Source of the DNA: SAR202 cluster bacterium bin90
GTDB lineage: Bacteria > Chloroflexota > Dehalococcoidia > Lucifugimonadales > JADFKI01
Assembly (NCBI GenBank): GCA_002238855.1
Contig: MPND01000007.1
Location: forward strand, 40,050 to 104,049
Length of the DNA: 64,000 bases
Reading direction: 5' to 3'
The position numbers were made by a program, and so were the translations under genes. Positions 17,587 through 25,949 of this stretch are shown here, one piece after another. The notes under the pieces were generated by a model. It was not told where the DNA came from. It did no database searches and worked only from the letters and a program-made list of their open reading frames with translations. The first letter of the stretch is position 1; each line of letters opens with the position of its first letter.

Positions 17587-18201
17587 ATGCTGAAAAAGCT
17601 GGGACGAATCAACCGCAGGCGGATGCCCGCCTATGAGCAGGACGCACCCCCGGGACAGTTCGTCACCGAGAAGTTCCCCATACTGACATACGGGTCAACT
17701 CCTCGAATCAGTCTGGACACATGGCAGTTCAGGGTGTTCGGGCATGTCGAAGAGGAAGTTACGCTCAACTGGCAGGAGTTCACCGCGCTTCCAAAGCTGA
17801 CGCTGGATGCGGAGTTTCACTGCGTAACACAATGGAGCAAGCTGCAGAACACCTGGGAAGGCGTGGCATTCAACGATGTGATGAAGCTCGTAAAGCCAAG
17901 CTCTGAAGTCACACATGTCATGGCGCACTGCTACGGCGGCTACTCCACGAATCTGGCACTGGATGTTATCATGGACGATGATGTGCTATTCGCCTGGGCG
18001 CATGACGGCGCTCCACTCGCAGAGGCGCACGGCGGACCGCTGCGCCTGGTTGTGCCGAAGCGCTACGGCTGGAAGAGCGCGAAGTGGGTGAACGGCCTGG
18101 AGTTCATGACGGAGGACCGCCCAGGTTTCTGGGAGGTCCGCGGCTATCACATGGAAGGCGATCCGTGGAAGGAGCAGCGCTTCTGGGACGAGTTGATGTA
18201 A
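17587..18201 (+). CDS. Sulfite-oxidase-fold molybdopterin oxidoreductase (cytosolic)
   Basis: A 204-residue protein of the oxidoreductase molybdopterin-binding family. C79 in AEFHCVTQWSK is the expected molybdenum ligand. GHVEEEVTLNWQEFTALP before it and APLAEAHGGPLRLVVPKRYGWKSAK after it match the fold. It lacks a Tat or Sec signal and the C-terminal dimerisation domain of full sulfite oxidases, so it should be cytosolic, like the short YedY-related homologues. GGAGGA at 17575-17580 points to ATG 17587 rather than the upstream in-frame GTG. The substrate is unknown. Confidence 0.88.
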   Translation: MLKKLGRINRRRMPAYEQDAPPGQFVTEKFPILTYGSTPRISLDTWQFRVFGHVEEEVTLNWQEFTALPKLTLDAEFHCVTQWSKLQNTWEGVAFNDVMKLVKPSSEVTHVMAHCYGGYSTNLALDVIMDDDVLFAWAHDGAPLAEAHGGPLRLVVPKRYGWKSAKWVNGLEFMTEDRPGFWEVRGYHMEGDPWKEQRFWDELM

Positions 18202-18267
18202 ATTGATAAGTGTGAGTCTGTTGGCTGGCGTTTCGATTGAGCGATCTAGGGAACGTGTTAGGTTGCA

Positions 18268-18299
18268 TTGAGACTGTTCCTTCACTTATGTGGTATAAT
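18268..18299 (+). promoter_or_regulatory. Promoter of the small membrane-protein cassette
   Basis: A perfect -10 box TATAAT at 18294-18299 with a possible -35 TTGAGA at 18268-18273 (20-base spacer, long). The downstream start codon is only about 20 bases after the -10 box, so the leader would be very short. Confidence 0.55.
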
Positions 18300-18318
18300 C
18301 CACGAAGGAAGTATGATT

Positions 18319-18543
18319 ATGCAGAATATACCAAGCGACGGCAACAGACTCCCTCTCGGAAGCGCCTTGAAGGTACGCCGTCTCGACACGCCCAATCGTC
18401 CCGTTGCCATAGCAAGATTTGTCGGTAACACTCTCAGGGAGGCAGTTCTGCATCCCACTGTTACCAGCTACATCGATAAGCGAACCGGCAGACTCGTAGG
18501 CAGGGACGACAAGAAAGTCTCTGAAGATGGCAACCCCAGATAG
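18319..18543 (+). CDS. Small hypothetical protein
   Basis: A 74-residue basic protein that I do not recognise. It begins MQNIPSDGNRLPLGSAL, includes TPNRPVAIARFVGNTLREAV and ends with SYIDKRTGRLVGRDDKK. The start at 18319 is preferred over ATG 18313 because AAGGAA lies eight to nine bases upstream. A consensus -10 box is just upstream and a bidirectional terminator follows the next gene, so this and the overlapping membrane-protein gene make a self-contained transcription unit. No signal peptide is seen. Confidence 0.6.
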   Translation: MQNIPSDGNRLPLGSALKVRRLDTPNRPVAIARFVGNTLREAVLHPTVTSYIDKRTGRLVGRDDKKVSEDGNPR

Positions 18544-18754
18544 CCGGTACAGAGAGGGATCCACCTACAAGTCAGCTCTAATCGTTTCCCTTTCGTTGTT
18601 CCTCATTGGCCTCGCAATTCTGGTATGGATGTCAATTGCGTTCACAGGCGAACTCTCCGCCACTCAGGAAACTCTGAGGCATTCTTCAGATTGGCTGATT
18701 AAGTCGTCTATGGGACTCATAGTTGGCCTCATCAGTGGCCGCAGCATGTCATAG
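18527..18754 (+). CDS. Small membrane protein
   Basis: A 75-residue protein with one strong hydrophobic span (ALIVSLSLFLIGLAILVWM, about residues 18-36) and a second weaker hydrophobic stretch near the C-terminus (MGLIVGLISG). The start codon overlaps the upstream small gene by 17 bases, suggesting coupled translation. It ends 22 bases before a strong terminator. The function is unknown. Confidence 0.6.
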   Translation: MATPDSRYREGSTYKSALIVSLSLFLIGLAILVWMSIAFTGELSATQETLRHSSDWLIKSSMGLIVGLISGRSMS

Positions 18755-18776
18755 GGAAAAGCCGGAAGAAGCAAAA

Positions 18777-18810
18777 AGAAAGCCCCTCTCGTATCTGAGA
18801 GGGGCTTTCT
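18777..18810. terminator. Bidirectional rho-independent terminator
   Basis: A perfect 14-base-pair stem AGAAAGCCCCTCTC / GAGAGGGGCTTTCT with a six-base loop, flanked by A-rich sequence on the left and T-rich sequence on the right. It serves the small membrane-protein cassette on the plus strand and the zinc-ribbon gene on the minus strand. Confidence 0.9.
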
Positions 18811-18841
18811 TCTATATCGCCAGTTGCCGTCCGTGCAGCAG

Positions 18842-19021
18842 CTATGCAGCCCTCTTCCGGTCGGAATTGTCCGAGCTGGTCTGCAGCGAGAACAGATGCG
18901 GCTCCTTCGGGATGTCGATCATATTGCCGCACTGCATGCAAATTCGGTACTCCCCATAGATGTCACGGTTGGAGTTCATATCTCCGCCGCAACGGTTGCA
19001 AGACTTCAGGTACACAGTCAT
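18842..19021 (-). CDS. Small zinc-ribbon protein
   Basis: A 59-residue protein. The N-terminal half has C8-x2-C11 in KSCNRCGGDM and C28-x2-C31 in RICMQCGNMID, forming one zinc ribbon. The tail is polar and unstructured in appearance (LFSLQTSSDNSDRKRAA). The start at 19021 is fixed by GGAGG eight bases upstream; an in-frame GTG three codons earlier has no such site. Its promoter shares a palindrome with the divergent hspR-grpE-dnaK operon, which suggests co-regulation under protein stress. A role as a small adaptor or RNA/DNA-binding protein is only a guess. Confidence 0.8.
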   Translation of the reverse strand: MTVYLKSCNRCGGDMNSNRDIYGEYRICMQCGNMIDIPKEPHLFSLQTSSDNSDRKRAA

Positions 19022-19160
19022 TTTATCCACCTCCCCTGAGTTACAGCATCAATTTGCTGCTTCCAAACTTCCTTGTCTCATTCAATTTGATGCGCGTGGG
19101 TCGGATTGGTTACCGCCGCGACTGCACATCTATAACCCCCACTTATTGCTAACTGCATGC

Positions 19161-19200
19161 ATCATAAACGATTGACACGCACCGTGTCAAGTATTAAAAT
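19161..19200. promoter_or_regulatory. Divergent promoters sharing one palindrome (heat-shock operon / zinc ribbon)
   Basis: The palindrome TTGACAC-N5-GTGTCAA (19172-19190) contains a -35 box in each direction. On the plus strand TTGACA (19172-19177) is 17 bases from TAAAAT (19195-19200), facing hspR. On the minus strand TTGACA (19190-19185) is 18 bases from TATGAT (19166-19161), facing the zinc-ribbon gene. A repressor bound to the palindrome would block both -35 boxes. HspR is the obvious candidate, although this is not its classical inverted CTTGAGT site. Confidence 0.75.
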
Positions 19201-19278
19201 ATGAATTGAGTAGTGAATTTATATTCAGTAGTTTCTAAGCCCCTATAGCAGCAACGTCTCAGACATCCAAGAAAATAT

Positions 19279-19308
19279 CTGCAATTTGCAGCAAGCGTTG
19301 CGTATAAT
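19279..19308 (+). promoter_or_regulatory. Second hspR-proximal promoter element and palindrome
   Basis: A 13-base palindrome CTGCAA-T-TTGCAG (19279-19291) stands 11 bases before a perfect -10 box TATAAT (19303-19308), about 76 bases before the hspR start. No good -35 box is present at the right distance, so this would need an activator or be a secondary promoter. Confidence 0.4.
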
Positions 19309-19383
19309 ATAACGAGTTGAATGGCGACAGGTTAGCGGATCAAGCGCGCCAATACGCGCGGTTCCGGAGCGCCCGGAGGGACC

Positions 19384-19752
19384 ATGAACAGACACCGACA
19401 GGGCAGCGAACAACTGGAAGGCGTGTACATCATCAGCGTGGCAGCGCGCATCCTGGAGATGCACCCGCAGACGCTGCGCAAGTACGAGCGGATTGGCCTT
19501 GTGCGCCCGTCCCGCACTGTCGGCATGCTGCGCCTTTACTCCGATGAGGATGTAGCGCGGCTAAGGCTCATCAAGCACCTCGTAGGCGACATGGGACTGA
19601 ACCTCGCCGGTGTGCAGCTCGCGCTGCGCCTCTTCAACAGGCTCCTGCAGATGAAGAGCCAGATACGAAGTCTACAAGGTGATGAATTAAGGTCATCGCT
19701 GGACCAGAGTGTTGACGAGATGCTGGGCATATTGCATACGGCGCCCCGATAA
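19384..19752 (+). CDS. hspR: MerR-family heat-shock repressor HspR
   Basis: A 122-residue MerR-type winged-helix regulator. YIISVAARILEMHPQTLRKYERIGLVRPSRT is the DNA-binding helix-turn-helix as found in HspR, and LRLYSDEDVARLRLIKHLV forms the wing. The C-terminal helices are short, without the effector domain of metal or drug sensors. Its place directly in front of grpE and dnaK matches HspR operons of actinobacteria and Chloroflexota, where HspR with DnaK as co-repressor shuts off the operon. GGAGG is four bases before the ATG. Confidence 0.88.
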   Translation: MNRHRQGSEQLEGVYIISVAARILEMHPQTLRKYERIGLVRPSRTVGMLRLYSDEDVARLRLIKHLVGDMGLNLAGVQLALRLFNRLLQMKSQIRSLQGDELRSSLDQSVDEMLGILHTAPR

Positions 19753-19784
19753 ACGAGATAACACAGCATAGGTGGAGGACAAGA

Positions 19785-20360
19785 TTGACTAGTGAAGACA
19801 AGCAAGATGACGATGCTCCCGCTTCAAGTGAAGGTGACGAACTCTTGCGGCAGGCGCTCTCAGAGATAGAGCCACTGCCGGATCCGATGGAGGATCTTGA
19901 GCGAGAGCGGGACCAGTTCAAGGCTTTGGCGCAACGATCGCAGGCAGACCTGGTGAATTACAGGCGTCGCGTTGACGAGGAGCGCCAAGAACTACAGCGC
20001 AATGCGAACGCCAATCTGCTGACCAAGTTCTTGGGCGTCGTGGACGACTTCGAGCGCGCCATTGATATGCTGCCGGAAGATGCGGCAGCCGCCGGATGGC
20101 AGGAAGGGTTGATGCTAGTCAAGCGCAATCTGGACAACCTGCTGGGGTCCGAGGGCGTCAGCAAGATCGAAGCTACTGGCAAGCCCTTCGACCCATGGGA
20201 ACACGAAGCGGTCCATTACATGGAGACAGAGGAAGCGGAAGACGGTGCCATAATCCAGGTGTTCAGAGACGGATACCGTCTGCACGACAAGGTGTTGAGG
20301 GCGTCTCAGGTCATCGTGGCAAAGGCTCCGGAGGCCGGGCATACGGATTCAGACGCCTAA
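19785..20360 (+). CDS. grpE: Nucleotide exchange factor GrpE
   Basis: Releases ADP from DnaK and acts as a thermosensor. It has 191 residues: a long acidic N-terminal segment, a coiled coil from about residue 35 (ERERDQFKALAQRSQADLVNYRRRVDEE) and a C-terminal beta domain with ATGKPFDPWEHEAV and VFRDGYRLHDKVLRASQVIV. The start codon is TTG, supported by GGTGGAGG six bases upstream. It lies between hspR and dnaK on the same strand. Confidence 0.93.
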   Translation: MTSEDKQDDDAPASSEGDELLRQALSEIEPLPDPMEDLERERDQFKALAQRSQADLVNYRRRVDEERQELQRNANANLLTKFLGVVDDFERAIDMLPEDAAAAGWQEGLMLVKRNLDNLLGSEGVSKIEATGKPFDPWEHEAVHYMETEEAEDGAIIQVFRDGYRLHDKVLRASQVIVAKAPEAGHTDSDA

Positions 20361-20433
20361 CATACTCATAGATCATTTTTCAGACCATAGGCAGCTAAAT
20401 CATTATCAGACATATATTTAACAGGAGACAGGA

Positions 20434-22335
20434 ATGGCAAACATACTCGGAATCGACCTAGGGACCACAAACTCGTGCATGGCAGTGATTGAAGCGGGGG
20501 AGCCACGCGTTGTAGAGAACGCTGAGGGCGGTCGCACGACGCCATCAGTCGTGGGGCTCAATACTCGCTCCAATGAGCGATATGTAGGCACTACCGCGAA
20601 GCGACAGGCAGTTACGAATCCCGAAAATACAGTGTATTCGGTCAAGCGCCTGATGGGGCGCCGCTTCGAGGACGACAGCGTGCAGCGCGACCTGGAACTT
20701 CTGCCGTATAAGGTGGTGAAGAACACCAACAACGACGCCTATGTTGTCATGGGCGGCAAGAACCACGCGCCACCTGAGATCTCGGCTATGGTTCTGCAGA
20801 AGCTGAAGCAGGACGCCGAGGCGAAACTTGGCGAGACCATAAATCAAGCGGTCATAACCGTGCCGGCATATTTCAACGATAGCCAGCGCAATGCCACCAA
20901 GGACGCAGGACGAATAGCGGGGCTTGAGGTGCTGCGTATCATCAACGAGCCGACCGCCGCATCACTCGCCTATGGCCTGGACAAGAAGACCGACGAGACG
21001 ATAGCCGTGTACGACCTCGGCGGCGGCACCTTCGACATTACTGTGCTGCAGATCGGTGACGGCGTGTTCGAGGTCAAGGCGACAAATGGCGACACGCACC
21101 TTGGCGGCGATGACTTCGACGAGCGGATTGTGGACTGGATAGTGGACGAGTTCAGGCGCGAGCAGGGCATCGACCTGAAGCAAGACGCTATGGCGCTCCA
21201 GCGACTACGCGAGGCCGCGGAGCGCGCGAAGATCGAGCTTTCCACCCTCATGCAGTCGGAAGTCAACCTGCCGTTCATTACGGCGGACGCATCGGGGCCG
21301 AAGCACCTTGTCATGAGCCTGTCCCGGTCCAAGCTGGAGCAGCTGGTCGCAGAGCTTGTGCAGCGGACCGTCGAACCGTGCAAGAAGGCGATCGCTGACG
21401 CTGGCGTGAATGTGAACGAGATTGACGAAGTAATTCTTGTGGGTGGAATGACACGGATGCCCGCCGTACAAGAAATCGTAACCGATCTATTCGGCAAGGA
21501 GCCGCACCAGGGCGTCAACCCCGACGAAGTGGTAGCGATAGGCGCGGCGATACAGGCGGGCGTGCTTCAAGGAGAGGTGCAGGACATCCTCCTGCTGGAT
21601 GTCACGCCGCTCAGCCTGGGCATAGAGACGCTCGGCGGCGTTGCCACCAACCTTATCGCGCGCAACACCACGATCCCAACCGCCAAGAGCGAGACCTTCA
21701 CCACGGCAGCGGACAACCAGCCCAGCGTCGAGGTGCATGTGGTCCAGGGCGAGCGGAGCATGGCACAGGAGAATAAGAGCATCGGCAGATTCATTCTTGA
21801 CGGCATCCTACCCGCGCCAAGGGGCATTCCGCAGATTGAAGTCACCTTCGACATCGACGCGAATGGCATCTTGAACGTGTCCGCACAGGACAAAGGCACG
21901 GGCAAGGAGCAGCGCATCACCATCACGGCGAGCAGCGGGCTTGCTCAGGACGAAATCGACCGCATGGTGCGCGACGCCGAAATGCATGCCGATGAGGACG
22001 AGCGCAGGCGCGAAGAGACCACCACGCGCAACAACGCGGAGAATCTTGCGTACAGCGCGGAGAAGCTGATACAGGACAACGCTGACAGTCTGCCCGACGA
22101 GCTGAAGTCGCAGGCCGAGGCTAAGATCGCGGCTGTGCGCTCGGCGCTTCAGGGCGGCGACATCACGGCGATCACAACGGCGACAAACGAGTTGCAGGAG
22201 GCCATGCAGCAGCTTGGGCAAGCAGTGTACGCACAAGCTGGAGCACCCGGGCAGCCGGATGCCGCTCCCGGCGACATGCCGCAGGACGATGCCACGGTCG
22301 AGGGCGAGTACCGCGAGGTGGACCCCAAGGAATAA
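20434..22335 (+). CDS. dnaK: Molecular chaperone DnaK (Hsp70)
   Basis: An ATP-dependent chaperone of 633 residues. The nucleotide-binding domain starts [15 protein letters not shown] and carries [12 protein letters not shown] and [11 protein letters not shown]. The substrate-binding domain begins after [17 protein letters not shown], and the C-terminal lid ends in an acidic tail. It shares the operon with hspR and grpE, while dnaJ is about 14 kb away on the other strand. A rho-independent terminator follows 36 bases after the stop. Confidence 0.97.
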   Translation: MANILGIDLGTTNSCMAVIEAGEPRVVENAEGGRTTPSVVGLNTRSNERYVGTTAKRQAVTNPENTVYSVKRLMGRRFEDDSVQRDLELLPYKVVKNTNNDAYVVMGGKNHAPPEISAMVLQKLKQDAEAKLGETINQAVITVPAYFNDSQRNATKDAGRIAGLEVLRIINEPTAASLAYGLDKKTDETIAVYDLGGGTFDITVLQIGDGVFEVKATNGDTHLGGDDFDERIVDWIVDEFRREQGIDLKQDAMALQRLREAAERAKIELSTLMQSEVNLPFITADASGPKHLVMSLSRSKLEQLVAELVQRTVEPCKKAIADAGVNVNEIDEVILVGGMTRMPAVQEIVTDLFGKEPHQGVNPDEVVAIGAAIQAGVLQGEVQDILLLDVTPLSLGIETLGGVATNLIARNTTIPTAKSETFTTAADNQPSVEVHVVQGERSMAQENKSIGRFILDGILPAPRGIPQIEVTFDIDANGILNVSAQDKGTGKEQRITITASSGLAQDEIDRMVRDAEMHADEDERRREETTTRNNAENLAYSAEKLIQDNADSLPDELKSQAEAKIAAVRSALQGGDITAITTATNELQEAMQQLGQAVYAQAGAPGQPDAAPGDMPQDDATVEGEYREVDPKE

Positions 22336-22370
22336 GCATAACCTGGCAGGATAAACCGATACGCAGATTA

Positions 22371-22394
22371 GGGGCGGCTCGAATGAGCCGCCCC
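22371..22394. terminator. Terminator after dnaK
   Basis: A perfect ten-base-pair stem GGGGCGGCTC / GAGCCGCCCC with the loop GAAT, followed by TTGCTT on the plus strand. It separates dnaK from the convergent glnS. Confidence 0.85.
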
Positions 22395-22424
22395 TTGCTT
22401 GTACTACTTATGCCGAGGTGGGAG

Positions 22425-24119
22425 TCACCGGCCTCGCTGCTGCACGCGCGCCCAGGTGTCCCGCAAGGTCGTAGTGCGGTTGAAGACGATGCGTTCAGGC
22501 GTGGAGTCCCTGGTGTCCACGCAGAAGTATCCTTGCCGCTCGAACTGGAAGCGGCTGCCGGGAGTCGCCTCCGCAAGTCCCGGTTCCAGTTTGGCATCAC
22601 TGACGGTAACAAGCGATTCAGGGTTCAGGAAGGACAGCCAGTCCGCCCCGTCCTCATCGTCTTCGTCAGGATTCCAGCGAGTGAAGAGATGGTCGTACAG
22701 CCGCACTTCAGCATCAAGCGCGTGCTGCGCCGACACCCAGTGAAGCGTTGCGCGCACGCGGCGGCCATCGGGTGCGCTGCCGCCGCGAGTCTCCGGGTCG
22801 TAGGTGCAGCGCAACTCCACCACCTCGCCACTTTCGTCTTTGATCACTTCCTCGCACTTGATGAAGTAGCCGTAGCGCAGGCGAACCTCGCGGCCCGGAG
22901 CAAGGCGATAGAACCTGCGCGGCGGGTCTTCCATGAAATCGTCGCGCTCGATGTACAACTCACGCGAGAATGGCACCTTGCGCGTACCTGCTGATTCATC
23001 CTCCGGATTGTTCACGGCGTCTAGCCAGTCGGTCTCACCCTCCGGGAAGTTCGTGATGACAACCTTGAGCGGACGCATCACCGCCATCGCGCGCTGTGCT
23101 GTTTTGTTGAGGTGGTCGCGCAGGCTGTGTTCCAGCAGGGCTATGTCGATAATGGCAGCGTTCTTTGCTACGCCGATCCTGTCGCAGAAGTTGCGGATTG
23201 CTTCCGGCGTGTAGCCCCGCCTGCGAAATCCCGCGATCGTTGGCATGCGGGGGTCGTCCCAGCCATTGACATATCCGCCTTCGACGAGGCGCAGCAACCT
23301 GCGCTTGCTGAGTACGGTGTGGCTGAGGTTCAGTCGAGCGAATTCGATCTGGCGCGGCTGGTACATTTCAAGTTCCTGCAGGAACCAGTCGTACAATGGG
23401 CGGTGGTCCTCATACTCCATCGTGCAGATTGAGTGCGTGATTCCTTCTACGGAGTCAGACTGCCCGTGCGCAAAGTCGTACATGGGGTAGATGCACCAGT
23501 CGTCGCCAGTGCGGTGGTGCTCGGTGTGCAGTATGCGGTACATCACGGGATCACGCATGTTCAGGTTGGGCGACGACATGTCGATCTTCGCCCGAAGCAC
23601 ACGCGCGCCATCAGGAAATTCTCCGGCCTTCATGCGCTCCAGAAGTTCCAGGTTCTCTTCCGCCGAGCGCTCACGGTACGGGCTTTCCCTGCCCGGTTCG
23701 GTCAGCGTGCCGCGATACTCGCGAATCTCCTCCTGGCTGAGGTCATCCACATACGCCTTGCCTTCAAGCACGAGCTGCCTGGCGAACTCGTACAGCTCTC
23801 CAAAGTAGTCGGACGCGTATAGTTCTCTGTCATGCCAGTCGAAACCGAGCCAGCGCACGTCCTCCTTCTGAGATTCGACATACTCCACGCTCTCCTTGGT
23901 AGGGTTGGTGTCGTCGAATCGAAGGTTGCACAGCCCGCCAAACTCCCGTGCCAGGCCGAAGTTCAGGCAGATGGACTTGGCGTGCCCGATGTGCAGGTAG
24001 CCGTTTGGCTCAGGGGGAAAGCGTGTATGTACGCGCCTGTCGAACCTGCCGGATTCGTTGTCAGCGATTATTGCCTGCTGTATGAAGTTGGTAGATGCGG
24101 GAGATTCGTTGTCTGTCAT
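22425..24119 (-). CDS. glnS: Glutaminyl-tRNA synthetase
   Basis: Charges tRNA-Gln with glutamine in the cytosol. It has 564 residues. The class I signature is [20 protein letters not shown] near residues 34-53, and VLSKRRL is the KMSKS-type loop. The C-terminal half is the beta-barrel anticodon-binding domain. GlnS is often absent from bacteria that use the GatCAB route, so its presence here fits the tRNA-Gln(CTG) gene at 48.5 kb. GGAAGGAAG precedes the ATG. Confidence 0.95.
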   Translation of the reverse strand: MTDNESPASTNFIQQAIIADNESGRFDRRVHTRFPPEPNGYLHIGHAKSICLNFGLAREFGGLCNLRFDDTNPTKESVEYVESQKEDVRWLGFDWHDRELYASDYFGELYEFARQLVLEGKAYVDDLSQEEIREYRGTLTEPGRESPYRERSAEENLELLERMKAGEFPDGARVLRAKIDMSSPNLNMRDPVMYRILHTEHHRTGDDWCIYPMYDFAHGQSDSVEGITHSICTMEYEDHRPLYDWFLQELEMYQPRQIEFARLNLSHTVLSKRRLLRLVEGGYVNGWDDPRMPTIAGFRRRGYTPEAIRNFCDRIGVAKNAAIIDIALLEHSLRDHLNKTAQRAMAVMRPLKVVITNFPEGETDWLDAVNNPEDESAGTRKVPFSRELYIERDDFMEDPPRRFYRLAPGREVRLRYGYFIKCEEVIKDESGEVVELRCTYDPETRGGSAPDGRRVRATLHWVSAQHALDAEVRLYDHLFTRWNPDEDDEDGADWLSFLNPESLVTVSDAKLEPGLAEATPGSRFQFERQGYFCVDTRDSTPERIVFNRTTTLRDTWARVQQRGR

Positions 24120-24312
24120 TGACTTACTTCCTTCCGGGTCACCGATGCTTCGATCGTCCCAATTCCATGCACTCGTTCATTTTTTGTGAAAAGAATAACA
24201 CATCCATACTATGTCTGGTGTGACCTTCCTCATACCCTGCAGCAGAACAGTATAGTCTGGCAGACAGGCTGGCATTCGAATTTCTAAGTCAAGCCAACCG
24301 GGTTAAGTGCCT

Positions 24313-24336
24313 ATGAACATGATTATGAACATGATA
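24313..24336 (+). repeat. Tandem ATGAACAT-containing repeat
   Basis: Two adjacent 12-base copies (ATGAACATGATT and ATGAACATGATA) in the region upstream of the MarR gene. The same eight-base core recurs at 24933 and, inverted, at 25119. Confidence 0.7.
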
Positions 24337-25218
24337 CTGAGTCTTAATATACCGCTAGGTAGCATAAATCCCGCTCTCTTGTGGTAACATCAGGACAAAT
24401 TGCGTGAGTTGAATTGAAATGGAGGCTGGGTAGGCGTCTTTCTAGACTGCGCATTCTGCGAGGTGGACAGGTTAAAGAGAAACCGCCTCTCACATTATGT
24501 GCGCTTGAACGAGTTGTCTAGTGGTTCGATCTCATAGAGAGTTTCCGCCATTGCACTGTTCTAAGGTCTCAGAGTCTATGAACGCCTGCCGGCAGCCCAA
24601 GTGATTCTGTGAGTTTGATTTACCGCCGCAGGAATAGACAAGACGGCAGGAGTGCCCGATAAAGATCGGCACAGTCAAGGGAATCGACCGACATAGCGTC
24701 TCAATCGATTCACACTGCGCATTTTTCCAGCCCACCCGGGCAGGCCTCACCCACATGTCAGGAATTTCGCAAGGGTTTGGCGCACAAATTGTGTGCTTTC
24801 CAATCGCGTCGCAACTATTTAGTTCAAAAATGACGGTTTGCTATTGGATTGATAATGTTTTTAAGGTAAACTATTTCCTTGCAACAGCAATTGGCGTTTT
24901 TGCGCGCTGAAAAGGCATAATAATGTTTGTATATGAACATAGGTCTGATAATATGCAACAAGGTTGGACATAGTGAACAGTTCTGACCCGGAGTCCTTGA
25001 CTAGTCGCCTCTACAGGGGTTCGGTCAATTACTGCGGACTGAGTTCAGATCCCAGGCCGAAAACTGATTTGGTGGCGCCGAAATCGCCAATCCGGGGTGA
25101 TGGATCAGACTGGGGAGAATGTTCATATACTCGGTAATCGGATGGGCACGAGATCAGGCGTGTCTAACTTACGAAAGGATACCAAGGTGTAAAAGGCAAG
25201 CCAAATGACACTTCGCAA

Positions 25219-25242
25219 TGTCTGACAGAAAGTGGTCAGACA
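25219..25242. promoter_or_regulatory. Candidate MarR operator
   Basis: A perfect inverted repeat TGTCTGAC-N8-GTCAGACA lies about 90 bases before the MarR-family gene. Its symmetry and size suit a dimeric winged-helix repressor, so it may be the autoregulatory site. The assignment is by position only. Confidence 0.5.
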
Positions 25243-25332
25243 TAAATCGAATCCTGTTTCAATTGGACTCTTACTGTCGGAAATGCGGATGCTCTACTGT
25301 AACTACTGCAAAGTCTGGATGGCATAGGAGCT

Positions 25333-25812
25333 ATGAACGATACAAACAACCAGGAGTTGACGGATAGATTCTTAGAGGTTGCTGAGTTTCTGAATCGTCA
25401 GACGCACCTTCATCGCCTTGACGCATGGGAAGATCTGGGACTGACGATTCCACAATTGAGAACTCTCGTTCTGCTGGAGCGAGTGGGGCCTATGCGTATG
25501 GGTAGCATCTCAACGCATCTGGGGAGGGCGCTTTCAGCCACCACCACCGTCGTGGACCGCCTGGTAGAAAAGGAATTAGTTGGTCGCGTCTCATATCCGG
25601 ACGACAGAAGAGTCGTGCTCTGCGAATTGACCGACGAAGGCCGAGCCACAATTGACCAGTTCTGGCGCATTGGTGCCGACCGTATCCAACAGATTGTGGA
25701 TATGCTCGAACAGGAACAGGTAGAAGCCGTCGTAAGGGGACTGGAAACGATCCTGTGGGCCGTGCAGCAAATCGACACTGATCAGGCCGAGTCCGACCCT
25801 ACCGAAGAGTAA
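25333..25812 (+). CDS. MarR-family transcriptional regulator
   Basis: A 159-residue winged-helix regulator. LGLTIPQLRTLVLLERVGPMRMG leads into the recognition helix region HLGRALSATTTVVDRLVEKELV, and the wing holds YPDDRRVVLCELTDEG. The dimerisation helices are at both ends. It is convergent with the 2-oxo acid dehydrogenase operon, so regulating its neighbour is not implied by the layout. A perfect inverted repeat upstream is a plausible own operator. The ligand is unknown. Confidence 0.9.
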   Translation: MNDTNNQELTDRFLEVAEFLNRQTHLHRLDAWEDLGLTIPQLRTLVLLERVGPMRMGSISTHLGRALSATTTVVDRLVEKELVGRVSYPDDRRVVLCELTDEGRATIDQFWRIGADRIQQIVDMLEQEQVEAVVRGLETILWAVQQIDTDQAESDPTEE

Positions 25813-25822
25813 GCCCGCAAGG

Positions 25823-25848
25823 TTTGGCACGCTGTTCCGCGTGCCAAA
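25823..25848. terminator. Hairpin between MarR and E2 genes
   Basis: A perfect ten-base-pair stem TTTGGCACGC / GCGTGCCAAA with a six-base loop lies just after the MarR stop and faces the convergent dehydrogenase operon. No uridine run follows, so its strength as a terminator is uncertain. Confidence 0.55.
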
Positions 25849-25949
25849 TCCATGGCTACCTTCAATCCACGCCCATCAGAAGGAACCCCGAAGAACGCGC
25901 ACTGCGTCAGGTTCCCTTGGACTCCCCATCTTTCTTTCAAGCGAGCAAG

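Larger units (their letters stand above)
24120..25332. other. Gene-free stretch of 1.2 kb with short repeats
   Basis: No convincing gene is seen on either strand; the longest frame (74 codons near 24.6 kb, minus) has no recognisable content. The stretch is AT-richer than its surroundings. It holds ATGAACAT four times: twice in a 12-base tandem repeat (24313-24336), once in GTATATGAACAT (24929-24940), and once inverted in ATGTTCATATAC (25119-25130). A separate eight-base inverted repeat lies at 25219-25242. I see no signature of RNase P RNA, tmRNA or SRP RNA. Confidence 0.6.

Noticed and set aside
19022..19383. Classical CIRCE (TTAGCACTC) or HAIR (inverted CTTGAGT) site before hspR
   Set aside because: Neither sequence is present; the palindrome TTGACAC-N5-GTGTCAA is reported instead.
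24120..25332. RNase P RNA, tmRNA, SRP RNA or 6S RNA in the large gap
   Set aside because: The conserved core sequences of RNase P, tmRNA and SRP RNA were looked for and not found; 6S RNA cannot be judged by eye.
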